Source: Bacillota bacterium
GTDB taxonomy: Bacteria; Bacillota; Clostridia; Christensenellales; Borkfalkiaceae
NCBI GenBank assembly: GCA_003343765.1
Contig: QAKO01000066.1
Location: forward strand, 1-5,923
Direction of reading: 5' to 3'
Length of the DNA: 5,923 nucleotides
Part shown: piece by piece, positions 1-5,544 of the stretch
How positions within the stretch are numbered: the first letter of the stretch is position 1
How the letters are laid out: each line of letters starts with the position of its first letter
Made by a program: the position numbers and the translations under genes
The notes under the pieces: model-generated
Told to the model about the DNA's origin: nothing
What the model saw: the letters and a program-made list of their open reading frames with translations, nothing else
Database searches by the model: none

Positions 1-490
1 TAGGAAGGAGCGGCGCAAACAGGTTGCCGACAATCGTTACGGCGAGTACAGAGATCGAAAAGCCGTCCATGACGAACAAAACGATAAGACAGGGGATGGC
101 AACGCCCAGCGCGAATGCGAGGTTGGCGATGTAAGAGCAAAGCAGTCGGCTGATCAGGATGTCGCGCTTTGTAACGGGCATACTCATGACCAGATCGTAA
201 TCTTTCATGGCGAACAGGGAAGAGCAGCCGTGCAGCAGAGAAAAGAGCAAAGTAATGAGGGAGGTCAGCGCGATCGTCAAAGCAGGGAGATGCTGTCCGA
301 TGCCTTGTTTGCAGAAAGAAACGGCGATCAGGACGATATAAAAAATCACGACGGCTCCGACGATTGCGAGAGCGGCAAGCCCGCCGGCGGTTTTGCGTTT
401 TATTGCAGGGTCGGCGGAATTTTTTGCCTTATTGATGCCGAACAAACCCATGAGCTGGATTTTGGTCATCGGCAGCCATTTATTTTTCAT
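1..490 (-). CDS. ABC-2-type transporter permease, N-terminal part (runs off left edge)
   Basis: This is the membrane subunit of an ABC exporter, partner of the ATPase at 480-1211. Translating 490 down to 2 gives 163 open codons with no stop, so the C-terminus lies outside the window. After a basic, amphipathic start (residues 1-35), hydrophobic spans lie at about 38-59, 68-91, 116-141 and 145 onward. Residues 93-115 carry a conserved-looking cytosolic stretch, FAMKDYDLVMSMPVTKRD. I recognise this 'D-x-D-L-(L/V)-x-S-x-P-V' pattern from Firmicutes ABC-2-type permeases, where it precedes the third span. The ATG at 490 is preceded by GGAGG (507-503) with a 12-nt gap, inside the ATPase gene, and the two frames overlap by 11 nt, so translational coupling is likely. 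The substrate cannot be told from sequence. The partner assignment is firm; the exact family is not. Confidence 0.85.
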   Translation of the reverse strand, partial: MKNKWLPMTKIQLMGLFGINKAKNSADPAIKRKTAGGLAALAIVGAVVIFYIVLIAVSFCKQGIGQHLPALTIALTSLITLLFSLLHGCSSLFAMKDYDLVMSMPVTKRDILISRLLCSYIANLAFALGVAIPCLIVLFVMDGFSISVLAVTIVGNLFAPLLP

Positions 491-1211
491 GGCTTTCGAG
501 TACCTCCATGAACACGTCTTCCAGGCTTTCGTTGCCGCGAACACTTTCAATGTCGCCGCTGGCGATAAGTTTTCCGTTTTTAATGATCGCAATTTTATTG
601 CACAATTTTTCCGCGACGTCCAGAACGTGGGTCGAGAAAAAGATGGCGCTTCCGTTTTCGCACATTTCGCGGAAAACCTGCTTGATTTTGAAGGCGGCTT
701 CGGGATCCAGACCGACAAACGGTTCGTCGAGGATCATGAGCTTCGGCGCGTGCAGAAGTGCGCTTATGATAGCAAGTTTTTGTTTCATGCCGTGAGAGTA
801 AGCGCCGATCAAAGAACCGAGATCGCCTTTGATGCGGAACATTTCCGCGTATTTTTCGATACGTTCACGTCGGATTTCTTTTTCGACGCCGAATATATCG
901 CCAATGTAATTGAGATATTGCATGCCCGTAAGGTAATCGTACAGATCCGGATTGTCGGGAATATAGGCAATCATTGATTTGCAGGCGACGGGATCGTCCT
1001 GAACGGAAAACCCGTCGATTTCGATCCTGCCTGAATCAAAGGGCAGAATGCCTGTCACCGCGCGCAGGGTTGTTGTTTTTCCCGCGCCGTTCTGTCCGAT
1101 AAATCCGTAAATATCCCCCGCACATACATCCAGGGAAAGATCGTCCACGGCGCGCTTGGTTTTTGCGTAAGTCTTGGTAAGATGTTCGATGCGCAAAACT
1201 GTTTTATTCAT
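480..1211 (-). CDS. ABC transporter ATP-binding subunit
   Basis: A 243-residue cytosolic ATPase that powers the membrane subunit encoded just downstream. All nucleotide-binding motifs are visible: Walker A GQNGAGKTT at 39-47, signature YSHGMKQK at 138-145, Walker B LMILDEP at 158-164, D-loop GLDP at 167-170 and switch His195. The Q-loop region reads YIPDNPDLYDYLTG (83-96), with Asp86 where Gln is typical; I recognise this form from Firmicutes ABC-2-type exporters. Length is normal for a stand-alone ATPase of this class. The frame is open upstream to 1358, but I place the start at 1211: homology begins there, GGAG lies at 1219-1216, 4 nt upstream, and the promoter at 1308-1337 would lie inside the longer version. 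It overlaps the permease gene by 11 nt. Substrate unknown; a drug, peptide or lipid exporter are all possible. Confidence 0.93.
   Translation of the reverse strand: MNKTVLRIEHLTKTYAKTKRAVDDLSLDVCAGDIYGFIGQNGAGKTTTLRAVTGILPFDSGRIEIDGFSVQDDPVACKSMIAYIPDNPDLYDYLTGMQYLNYIGDIFGVEKEIRRERIEKYAEMFRIKGDLGSLIGAYSHGMKQKLAIISALLHAPKLMILDEPFVGLDPEAAFKIKQVFREMCENGSAIFFSTHVLDVAEKLCNKIAIIKNGKLIASGDIESVRGNESLEDVFMEVLESHEK
503..507 (-). promoter_or_regulatory. Ribosome binding site of the permease, inside the ATPase gene
   Basis: A perfect GGAGG on the minus strand ends 12 nt before the permease ATG at 490. It lies within the last codons of the ATPase gene. It supports the 490 start over the internal ATG at residue 8 (467-469). 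The gap is slightly longer than the usual 6-9 nt. Confidence 0.6.
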
Positions 1212-1246
1212 ATTTCTCCGTAAGCTGCAGAGATTTGTTCGGATTC

Positions 1247-1263
1247 TTGCATACCGTATGCAA
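1247..1263. repeat. 7-3-7 inverted repeat in the ABC leader
   Basis: TTGCATACCGTATGCAA is a perfect inverted repeat with 7-bp arms and a 3-bp centre. The outer flanks (GGATTC to the left, AAAATTCC to the right) extend it imperfectly to about 30 bp. It lies downstream of the predicted transcription start and 36 bp upstream of the ATPase start codon. It could be a DNA operator or an RNA hairpin near the ribosome binding site; the sequence does not decide between them. Confidence 0.6.
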
Positions 1264-1285
1264 AAATTCCGTCTGCAGCCAATTT

Positions 1286-1299
1286 CTGCCGTGCGGCAG
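1286..1299 (-). repeat. Short hairpin at the 5' end of the ABC leader
   Basis: CTGCC and GGCAG arms flank a 4-nt loop. The element would lie within the first ~15 nt of the transcript predicted from the promoter at 1308-1337. Such a 5'-end hairpin could protect the mRNA, but that role is inference. The stem is only five base pairs. Confidence 0.4.
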
Positions 1300-1307
1300 C
1301 TGTGTTC

Positions 1308-1337
1308 ATTATACCATATTTGAGTACGGATTGTCAA
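1308..1337 (-). promoter_or_regulatory. Sigma-A-type promoter for the ABC ATPase-permease pair
   Basis: The minus strand has a perfect -35 TTGACA (1337-1332) and a perfect -10 TATAAT (1313-1308), separated by 18 bp. A run of A's (about 1350-1344) just upstream of the -35 could act as an UP element. Predicted transcription start is near 1301, giving a leader of about 90 nt before the ATG at 1211. The spacer contains ACTCAAAT (1325-1318), an 8-mer also found in the spacer of the lipoprotein promoter. The promoter sits between the XRE gene and the ATPase gene, so the pair can be transcribed without the XRE gene. Confidence 0.85.
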
Positions 1338-1362
1338 CGGTATGATTTTTTTGCCCAAATGA

Positions 1363-1668
1363 TTATTTCAGTGTTCTCAGAAATTGAAGCAATCCTTTTT
1401 TCTGCCTGTCGTTGAGTGCGGTAACTCTCGCAATCAGTTCGCCTTCGTCTGCAAATTTTTTGTTTTGGTTTTCCTCGTCCGAAAAAAACTCTGCGAGCGT
1501 AATGCCGAATGCGTTGCAGATCGCCCGCAGTGTGGATAATTTGGGTTCTGCTTTTCGCACGTAAAGGTTGTTCAGAGTAGATTGTGTGAGCATGGCTTCC
1601 ATTGCCAGATTGTTGATCGACCATCCGCGCTCTTTGCGCAGGGAATCGATTTTTTCCAAAACTTCCAT
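1363..1668 (-). CDS. XRE-family helix-turn-helix transcriptional regulator
   Basis: A 101-residue DNA-binding protein of the Cro/CI (XRE) type. The five-helix HTH domain fills residues 1-62: helix 1 at 1-14 (LEKIDSLRKERGWS), the helix-turn-helix at about 17-37 (SINNLAMEAMLTQSTLNNLY) and the typical closing segment LSTLRAICNAFGITLAEFF (44-62). A charged linker (63-80) leads to a C-terminal helix rich in basic and leucine residues (86-101), which might serve dimerisation; no known ligand-binding domain is present. The ATG at 1668 has AGGAG (1684-1680) 11 nt upstream, rather far; I see no other in-frame start in the preceding codons. The gene lies upstream of, and in the same direction as, the ABC genes, 151 bp away, with no terminator-like hairpin between, so read-through is possible. 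Its targets are not known; the nearby promoters are natural candidates. Confidence 0.9.
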   Translation of the reverse strand: MEVLEKIDSLRKERGWSINNLAMEAMLTQSTLNNLYVRKAEPKLSTLRAICNAFGITLAEFFSDEENQNKKFADEGELIARVTALNDRQKKGLLQFLRTLK

Positions 1669-1717
1669 GTCTTTCGCTTCTCCTAATTTATAAAAAGTAA
1701 TTCCTTTCAGTGTATGT

Positions 1718-1735
1718 TAAACCAAATTTGTTTTA
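1718..1735. promoter_or_regulatory. AT-rich near-palindrome upstream of the XRE gene (possible operator)
   Basis: An 18-bp stretch with CAAATTTG at its centre is symmetric at 16 of 18 positions. It ends about 50 bp upstream of the XRE start codon. XRE regulators often bind such palindromes in front of their own gene, so autoregulation is possible. I could not find a convincing -35/-10 pair beside it; a TATAAA at 1692-1687 is too close to the ribosome binding site to be a useful -10. Confidence 0.35.
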
Positions 1736-2160
1736 TTGCGATGACGCTTCCGTAGTAATGGTGTGCCCGAATCAATATCATGCCGTGCGCCTTGTTGCTT
1801 AAATGAGTGTGGCCGCAATGTGCCGACCGTCTGCGTTTGTTTGTTCAACTTATCCCGCGGTTGTCTGCCCGATTGCATTCCGAGAACGCGTTAGCCTGTT
1901 CAAACTTTTCCCGTGATTGTCTGCTGGCCGGTTGTCTTGTATTTCCCGGTCTCGTTTGAGTTTATGGACGCGGCATTTTTGCCATAGTCAGCATTTGTGA
2001 GAGGACAAATAAATAAACAATCTTTCGTCGGCAGGTGTCCGTGTCTCTCTGAACAGAGGCTCTGAAAACCGCTCACCGTTCTATTGGTTTGTTTTGTCTT
2101 TTTCAAACCGACTTCGTTTGTAAATTTTTTCTGCAATATGGGTTTCGATTTCGCTTATTC
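1736..2160. other. Gene-free stretch
   Basis: About 425 bp without a supportable gene, tRNA or terminator. The only longer reading frame (minus strand, 2136-1900, 78 codons) begins with TTG, lacks a clear ribosome binding site and resembles nothing I recognise. The stretch contains a degenerate direct repeat at 1842-1923, and a GGTTTG/CAAACC inverted pair (2086-2109) around a T-rich 12-nt loop. It may be a decayed gene or a long regulatory spacer; I cannot tell which. Confidence 0.5.
1842..1923 (+). repeat. Imperfect direct repeat, two copies about 55 bp apart
   Basis: The copy at 1842-1867 (starting TGTTCAACTTATCCCG) and the copy at 1897-1923 (starting TGTTCAAACTTTTCCCG) share the pattern tgttcaa-ctt-tcccg-g-ttgtctgc, with one indel and three substitutions over about 27 bp. 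Both end in TTGTCTGC. They could be remnants of a tandem duplication or paired binding sites. Confidence 0.5.
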
Positions 2161-2198
2161 TTGAATTGTTCCCTTTTTCAGCTATTCTATAATAAAAA

Positions 2199-2249
2199 TG
2201 AGTTAAAAACATAACTCAAAATAGTTGACAAGAAAACTCAAATGAGTTA
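2199..2249. promoter_or_regulatory. Cluster of four TGAGTTA/TAACTCA half-sites (probable operators)
   Basis: TGAGTTA (2199-2205) and TAACTCA (2212-2218) form a perfect 7-bp inverted repeat with a 6-bp spacer, just upstream of the -35. AACTCA (2235-2240) and TGAGTTA (2243-2249) form a second pair in the opposite arrangement with a 2-bp spacer; it lies between -35 and -10 and overlaps the first two bases of the -10. Position suggests repression of the lipoprotein gene by occlusion of RNA polymerase. I do not recognise the half-site as that of a named regulator; the neighbouring XRE protein is a candidate. Confidence 0.6.
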
Positions 2250-2253
2250 GAAT
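2225..2253 (+). promoter_or_regulatory. Sigma-A-type promoter of the lipoprotein gene
   Basis: Perfect -35 TTGACA (2225-2230), 17-bp spacer, and -10 TAGAAT (2248-2253; one mismatch to TATAAT). Predicted start is near 2260, leaving a leader of about 150 nt. The spacer holds ACTCAAAT (2236-2243), the same 8-mer as in the ABC promoter, and half-sites flank and overlap the core elements. A further TATAAT at 2188-2193 lacks a -35 at proper distance and is probably not used. Confidence 0.85.
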
Positions 2254-2259
2254 TGTTAT

Positions 2260-2412
2260 TGCAAACAGGGTTTCGGACTGATCGGAGAGATCGGATCGGA
2301 AAACCGATATGCGGAATAATTGGAGGGAGGTGCGGCGATAAGAGACGCTGGAAATATCATCTGAGGACAGTAAAGAACGAAAAACGAGAAAAATAAGAAA
2401 GGAGAAAGAAAA
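2260..2412 (+). other. Long 5' leader of the lipoprotein gene
   Basis: About 150 nt of predicted untranslated leader. It has three GATCGG repeats (about 2280-2299), the last forming an ATCGG/CCGAT hairpin with an AAAA loop (2295-2308). A ten-codon open frame follows (ATG 2309, stop TAA 2339-2341; peptide MRNNWREVRR) without a good ribosome binding site. The 3' end is purine-rich and contains AAGGAG (2399-2404), 8 nt before the ATG at 2413, a strong ribosome binding site. It matches no riboswitch or T-box that I recognise. Confidence 0.5.
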
Positions 2413-5400
2413 ATGTATCAAAGGACGAAGAGTTTGTTGGCGAAGCTGATGGCAGTCGCGCTGGTATTTTTCTGTGTCGTAGCTTTGACGATTGGTTTTT
2501 CCGGTTGTTCCGATGCGAAAAGTATTACGTCGACGGCGATCAACGAACAAGGCGAGCTTATTGTTACCTATTCTGACGGAACGAGCGAAACACTTGGAAA
2601 GGTGGTCGGCGCAAACGGTCAGGACGGACAGACCGGTGAAGACGGAAAAGGCATTGTTTCCGCAGAGATCAATGCGGATGGTGAACTGGTTGTTACCTAT
2701 ACGGACGGGAGCAGTGTGAACCTGGGCAAAGTGGTCGGCGAGAAAGGCGAACAGGGCATACAAGGCCCGCAGGGTGAGCAAGGCGAGCAAGGAGAGCAGG
2801 GAGAGCAGGGCCCGCAGGGAGAACAAGGTGAGCAAGGAGAACAGGGCCCGCAGGGAGAACAAGGTGAGCAAGGAGAACCGGGCAGGGGAATTATTTCTGT
2901 AACGGTGAACGAAGAAGGAAAGCTGGTCATTTCGTACACAGACGGGACGAGTGATGTGATCGAGCTGCCGACGGTTGGAAGCGAATGTGAACACGAGTTC
3001 TATGAAATCGAGATATCCGAGTCTACCTGCACGACGCCGGGAAAGACTGTGAAGATCTGTGTGAAAGAGGGCGGATGCGGTGACGGATTTATTGTAGACA
3101 ACGAGTTGGATCCCGACAATCATACGTATGCGGAAACGCGCGTTGAGGCGACCTGTACACAAGACGGATATGTAGCCAGAAAGTGTGAGGAATGCGGGCA
3201 TGAGGAAGAAATCGAAGTGCTGCCTGCGCTTGGTCATACTTGGGATGAGGGTGTGAAGACGCAGCCCACGTGTGAAGCGGACGGGTTCATTACATATACA
3301 TGTACGCGTTGCGGCGAGACGATGGTTGAAGAGGCAAGCGAAGAAAACGGCTTGTTTGCGACGGGTCATTCGGGAGAGGAAGGAGCCGTGCAGCTTGTTG
3401 TTGTGGATGAAGGAGCGAACAAATGTGAAGACGGATACCAGATCCTGTTGGTATGCGGAAATTGTTTTGAGTATGTATATGAAGCGACGGCAGTAGCACC
3501 TACGGGGCATCATATCACGGCGGGTTGGACGGTCAGGAAAGAACCGACGTTGGAAGAAGCGGGTGAAATTGCAGGGTATTGTGATCTTTGCGAGACGTAC
3601 GCGAAGGCAGAACTGCCTGCATTCAATGCAGAAGATTACGAACATACTGTGATTACGGAGCCCACCTGCACGGAGAACGGGAAAGACACGTATTCGATAA
3701 CGCTGGGCGAATGGAGTAAAGTATTTGAAGTAACGACTTCGTCTCTGCATCATTATAATGGTGTGCCGATGGATCTGAAAGGGAAATATACGGCGGATCA
3801 GGTGGAGACGGTATTCTCCAATGTACCTGCAAGCTGTATTGAAAACGGATATGGTTCGTTTACCTGCGATGATTGCGGAAAAGAATATCTTGTGACGATC
3901 ACAGGGGATCATACATACGATACGGAAAATCCGATCCGTTCCCAGGAATCGACTTGCACGGAACGCGGATATGACGTATACGTTTGCGAAGTATGCGGCG
4001 AAGAGCATACGGTATACCGTGATCTTCTTGAGCATGCATATACATATGAATATGATCCGGAAGCGGGTACGCTGACGGTTGGCTGCAAGAATTGTGCATA
4101 TGCGCAGGAGATTGAGGTGATTTCGGCGGAAGAGGTGCGTGTAGAAGCTACCTGCACGACGGAAGGATATTACTATTATACCTATACATATAATGATATG
4201 GAAGGGCAGGAACAGACAGGCGAGACGCCGCGCGTTACGCTTCCGAAGAAGCTGCATAATTACAACGGACATGAATTTGATGTCAACGATCCGAATGCGG
4301 TATATGAAGTGAAATATATCGAAACGACGTTCGGCAACAGTCCTACAGACTGCATGACGCAGGGATTCGGGTCGTTCACCTGTGATGACTGCGGCGAAGA
4401 ATTTATTGTAAAAATTACGGGCGATCACAGCTATGAACTTTCGGAAACGGTGGAAGCTACCTGCACGGAAGACGGTTATTTTGTTTATGTCTGCAAAGTT
4501 TGCGGCGAAACATACAATGAAGCGAACCCGGATGATCCTGCAAAGGGACATACGTATGAAGTTGCGGTGAAAGTCAACGAAGACGGAAAGGGCGTGACGC
4601 TTACGTTCACCTGTTCTGTGTGCGGATACAGTTACGATCTTGCGGCGGATTCCTACGAAATCGAGAGGATCGAGCCTACGTGCGAGAAGGAAGGCAAAGT
4701 GATTTACCACTATGTCTACACGGTAAACGGAGAGCAGCAGGAAGGAAGCGTGGAAGCGGAAATTTTGCCCGTTACCCCGTATCATGTTAACAGTGACGGT
4801 ACGAAGATTTATACGGACGGATCCGTTATTTACACGGTGGACGATGTGGACAGGATGTTTGCCAATACGCCTGCAAGCTGTCTGGAACACGGCTACGGAT
4901 ACTTTACCTGCGCGGATTGCGGGAAAGAATATCTGGTAGAGATCACGGGGAATCACAGCTACGGTGATGAGATCACGGTTCCTGCGACCTGCGAAGCGGA
5001 CGGAAAAGTTTATAAAGTCTGCTCTGTTTGCGGTCACGAAGAAGTGATCATGACAATGCCTGCTCTGGGACATCGGTATACGTATGCGGTTACACAGGAA
5101 CCGACGGCAGATGCCGAAGGTAAACTCGTGGCAACGTGCGGTAATTGCCAGGGTACGATCGAGTATGTACTGCCTGCTCTCAGCGAAGAGAACGGATATT
5201 CGGTAGAGGTCGTATCGGAAGCTACATGCGCGACGGAAGGTCTGACGCGTTATACGATCGAAATCAAGGATTCCGAGGGCAATACGGTTTACACGTACGT
5301 CAAAGAAGTTGTTACGGAACTGATGGCGCATACGCCGAGCGATCGCGTATATACGTGGGTCTATGAAGGCTGGCAGTATACGGGGTATTACTGCGAAGAA

Positions 5401-5439
5401 TGCGGTCAGGTCATCGTTACGGAAAAAGTAGCGGCATGA
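2413..5439 (+). CDS. Large secreted lipoprotein with collagen-like and Cys-rich CxxC repeats
   Basis: A 1008-residue protein predicted to be exported and lipid-anchored on the outer face of the membrane. Residues 1-31 are a signal peptide (basic start, hydrophobic 12-28) ending in the lipobox FSGC, with Cys32 as lipidation site. A ~29-residue repeat (x-N-x-x-G-x-L-(I/V)-(V/I)-(T/S)-Y-(S/T)-D-G) occurs at 38-66, 81-109 and 161-189; collagen-like Gly-X-Y runs occupy 66-80 and 109-157. From 192 to 997 there are 45 cysteines, mostly as C-x9-C-x2-C units of the type 'ATCTEDGYxxYxCxxCG', many followed by a GH(T/S)Y-type His. The spacing suggests zinc-ribbon-like or disulfide-linked mini-domains. 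Three tandem modules (446-614, 615-789, 790-972) make up the C-terminal half. There is no sortase signal and no recognisable catalytic domain. The start is set by a strong ribosome binding site. Function is unknown; adhesion, metal binding or an envelope role are guesses. I recall similar repeats in gut Firmicutes surface proteins but cannot name a family. Confidence 0.92.
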   Translation: MYQRTKSLLAKLMAVALVFFCVVALTIGFSGCSDAKSITSTAINEQGELIVTYSDGTSETLGKVVGANGQDGQTGEDGKGIVSAEINADGELVVTYTDGSSVNLGKVVGEKGEQGIQGPQGEQGEQGEQGEQGPQGEQGEQGEQGPQGEQGEQGEPGRGIISVTVNEEGKLVISYTDGTSDVIELPTVGSECEHEFYEIEISESTCTTPGKTVKICVKEGGCGDGFIVDNELDPDNHTYAETRVEATCTQDGYVARKCEECGHEEEIEVLPALGHTWDEGVKTQPTCEADGFITYTCTRCGETMVEEASEENGLFATGHSGEEGAVQLVVVDEGANKCEDGYQILLVCGNCFEYVYEATAVAPTGHHITAGWTVRKEPTLEEAGEIAGYCDLCETYAKAELPAFNAEDYEHTVITEPTCTENGKDTYSITLGEWSKVFEVTTSSLHHYNGVPMDLKGKYTADQVETVFSNVPASCIENGYGSFTCDDCGKEYLVTITGDHTYDTENPIRSQESTCTERGYDVYVCEVCGEEHTVYRDLLEHAYTYEYDPEAGTLTVGCKNCAYAQEIEVISAEEVRVEATCTTEGYYYYTYTYNDMEGQEQTGETPRVTLPKKLHNYNGHEFDVNDPNAVYEVKYIETTFGNSPTDCMTQGFGSFTCDDCGEEFIVKITGDHSYELSETVEATCTEDGYFVYVCKVCGETYNEANPDDPAKGHTYEVAVKVNEDGKGVTLTFTCSVCGYSYDLAADSYEIERIEPTCEKEGKVIYHYVYTVNGEQQEGSVEAEILPVTPYHVNSDGTKIYTDGSVIYTVDDVDRMFANTPASCLEHGYGYFTCADCGKEYLVEITGNHSYGDEITVPATCEADGKVYKVCSVCGHEEVIMTMPALGHRYTYAVTQEPTADAEGKLVATCGNCQGTIEYVLPALSEENGYSVEVVSEATCATEGLTRYTIEIKDSEGNTVYTYVKEVVTELMAHTPSDRVYTWVYEGWQYTGYYCEECGQVIVTEKVAA
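2806..2877 (+). repeat. Exact 36-bp tandem duplication in the collagen-like segment
   Basis: Positions 2806-2841 and 2842-2877 are identical. Each unit encodes 12 residues, QGPQGEQGEQGE. A less exact copy precedes them (about 2758-2805). The unit keeps both frame and Gly-X-Y register, so gain or loss of copies would change the length of the collagen-like stalk without breaking the protein. Confidence 0.95.
3748..5328 (+). repeat. Three tandem long protein modules in the lipoprotein
   Basis: Modules are encoded at 3748-4254 (169 residues), 4255-4779 (175) and 4780-5328 (183). Each runs: an H-x-Y-N-like opening; a segment of the form (V/I)-E-T-x-F-x-N-x-P with a first C-x9-C-x2-C unit containing FTCxDCG(K/E)E(Y/F); an ITG(D/N)H(T/S)Y link; a second C-x9-C-x2-C unit; a lone CxxC; a lone Cys within (E)xTCxxEG; and a Tyr/Thr-rich strand-like end. 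Each has nine cysteines in the same order. Divergence at DNA level is high, so the duplication is old or diversified. Confidence 0.85.
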
Positions 5440-5487
5440 TTGTTTGGTCGGATTCGTTCATACATCAAACGGTACGATAAGTATCGG

Positions 5488-5519
5488 CTGACAGCGGCGG
5501 AAATTTCCGCCGCTGTCAG
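5488..5519 (+). terminator. Perfect 32-nt palindrome, probable terminator of the lipoprotein gene
   Basis: It begins 48 nt after the lipoprotein stop codon. The arms start CTGACAGCGGCGGA and end with the exact complement, giving 14 bp around an AATT loop. The T tract is weak: TCTTT follows at once. CAGTCT/AGACTG (5517-5531) can form an alternative small hairpin followed by TTTT. Terminator function is likely from position, stem strength and the independent promoter downstream, but a classic U-run is missing. Confidence 0.65.
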
Positions 5520-5544
5520 TCTTTCAGACTGTTTTGGATGCAGA

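Noticed and set aside
393..977. Plus-strand 194-codon frame, and other plus-strand frames between 230 and 977
   Set aside because: They are shadows of the permease and ATPase genes, which carry clear transporter motifs on the minus strand.
1212..1358. N-terminal extension of the ATPase by 49 codons
   Set aside because: It would overlap the perfect promoter at 1308-1337, its residues do not look like an ABC protein, and a good ribosome binding site precedes the 1211 start.
1900..2136. Minus-strand 78-codon frame starting MQKKFTNEVGLKK
   Set aside because: TTG start, no clear ribosome binding site, no recognisable domain, and it covers one copy of a degenerate direct repeat.
2187..2219. Possible minus-strand promoter (TTGAGT, 19 bp, TATTAT)
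   Set aside because: The elements are weak, there is no credible gene downstream, and the sequence is better explained by the half-site cluster.
2761..2877. CRISPR-like short repeats
   Set aside because: The 36-bp units are contiguous with no spacers and keep a Gly-X-Y reading frame, so they are coding repeats.
2697..2939. Minus-strand 80-codon frame rich in CSPCSPCGPC
   Set aside because: It is the antisense of the Gly-X-Y codons; the Cys/Pro pattern is produced entirely by that repeat.
2203..5331. Minus-strand open frame of 1042 codons, almost fully antisense to the lipoprotein gene
   Set aside because: Its composition is very rich in Arg, Phe, Ile and His with no recognisable domain; it is what an antisense frame of a Glu/Gly/Tyr/Thr-rich repeat protein looks like. 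The plus-strand gene has a promoter, ribosome binding site, signal peptide and repeat structure, all in frame.
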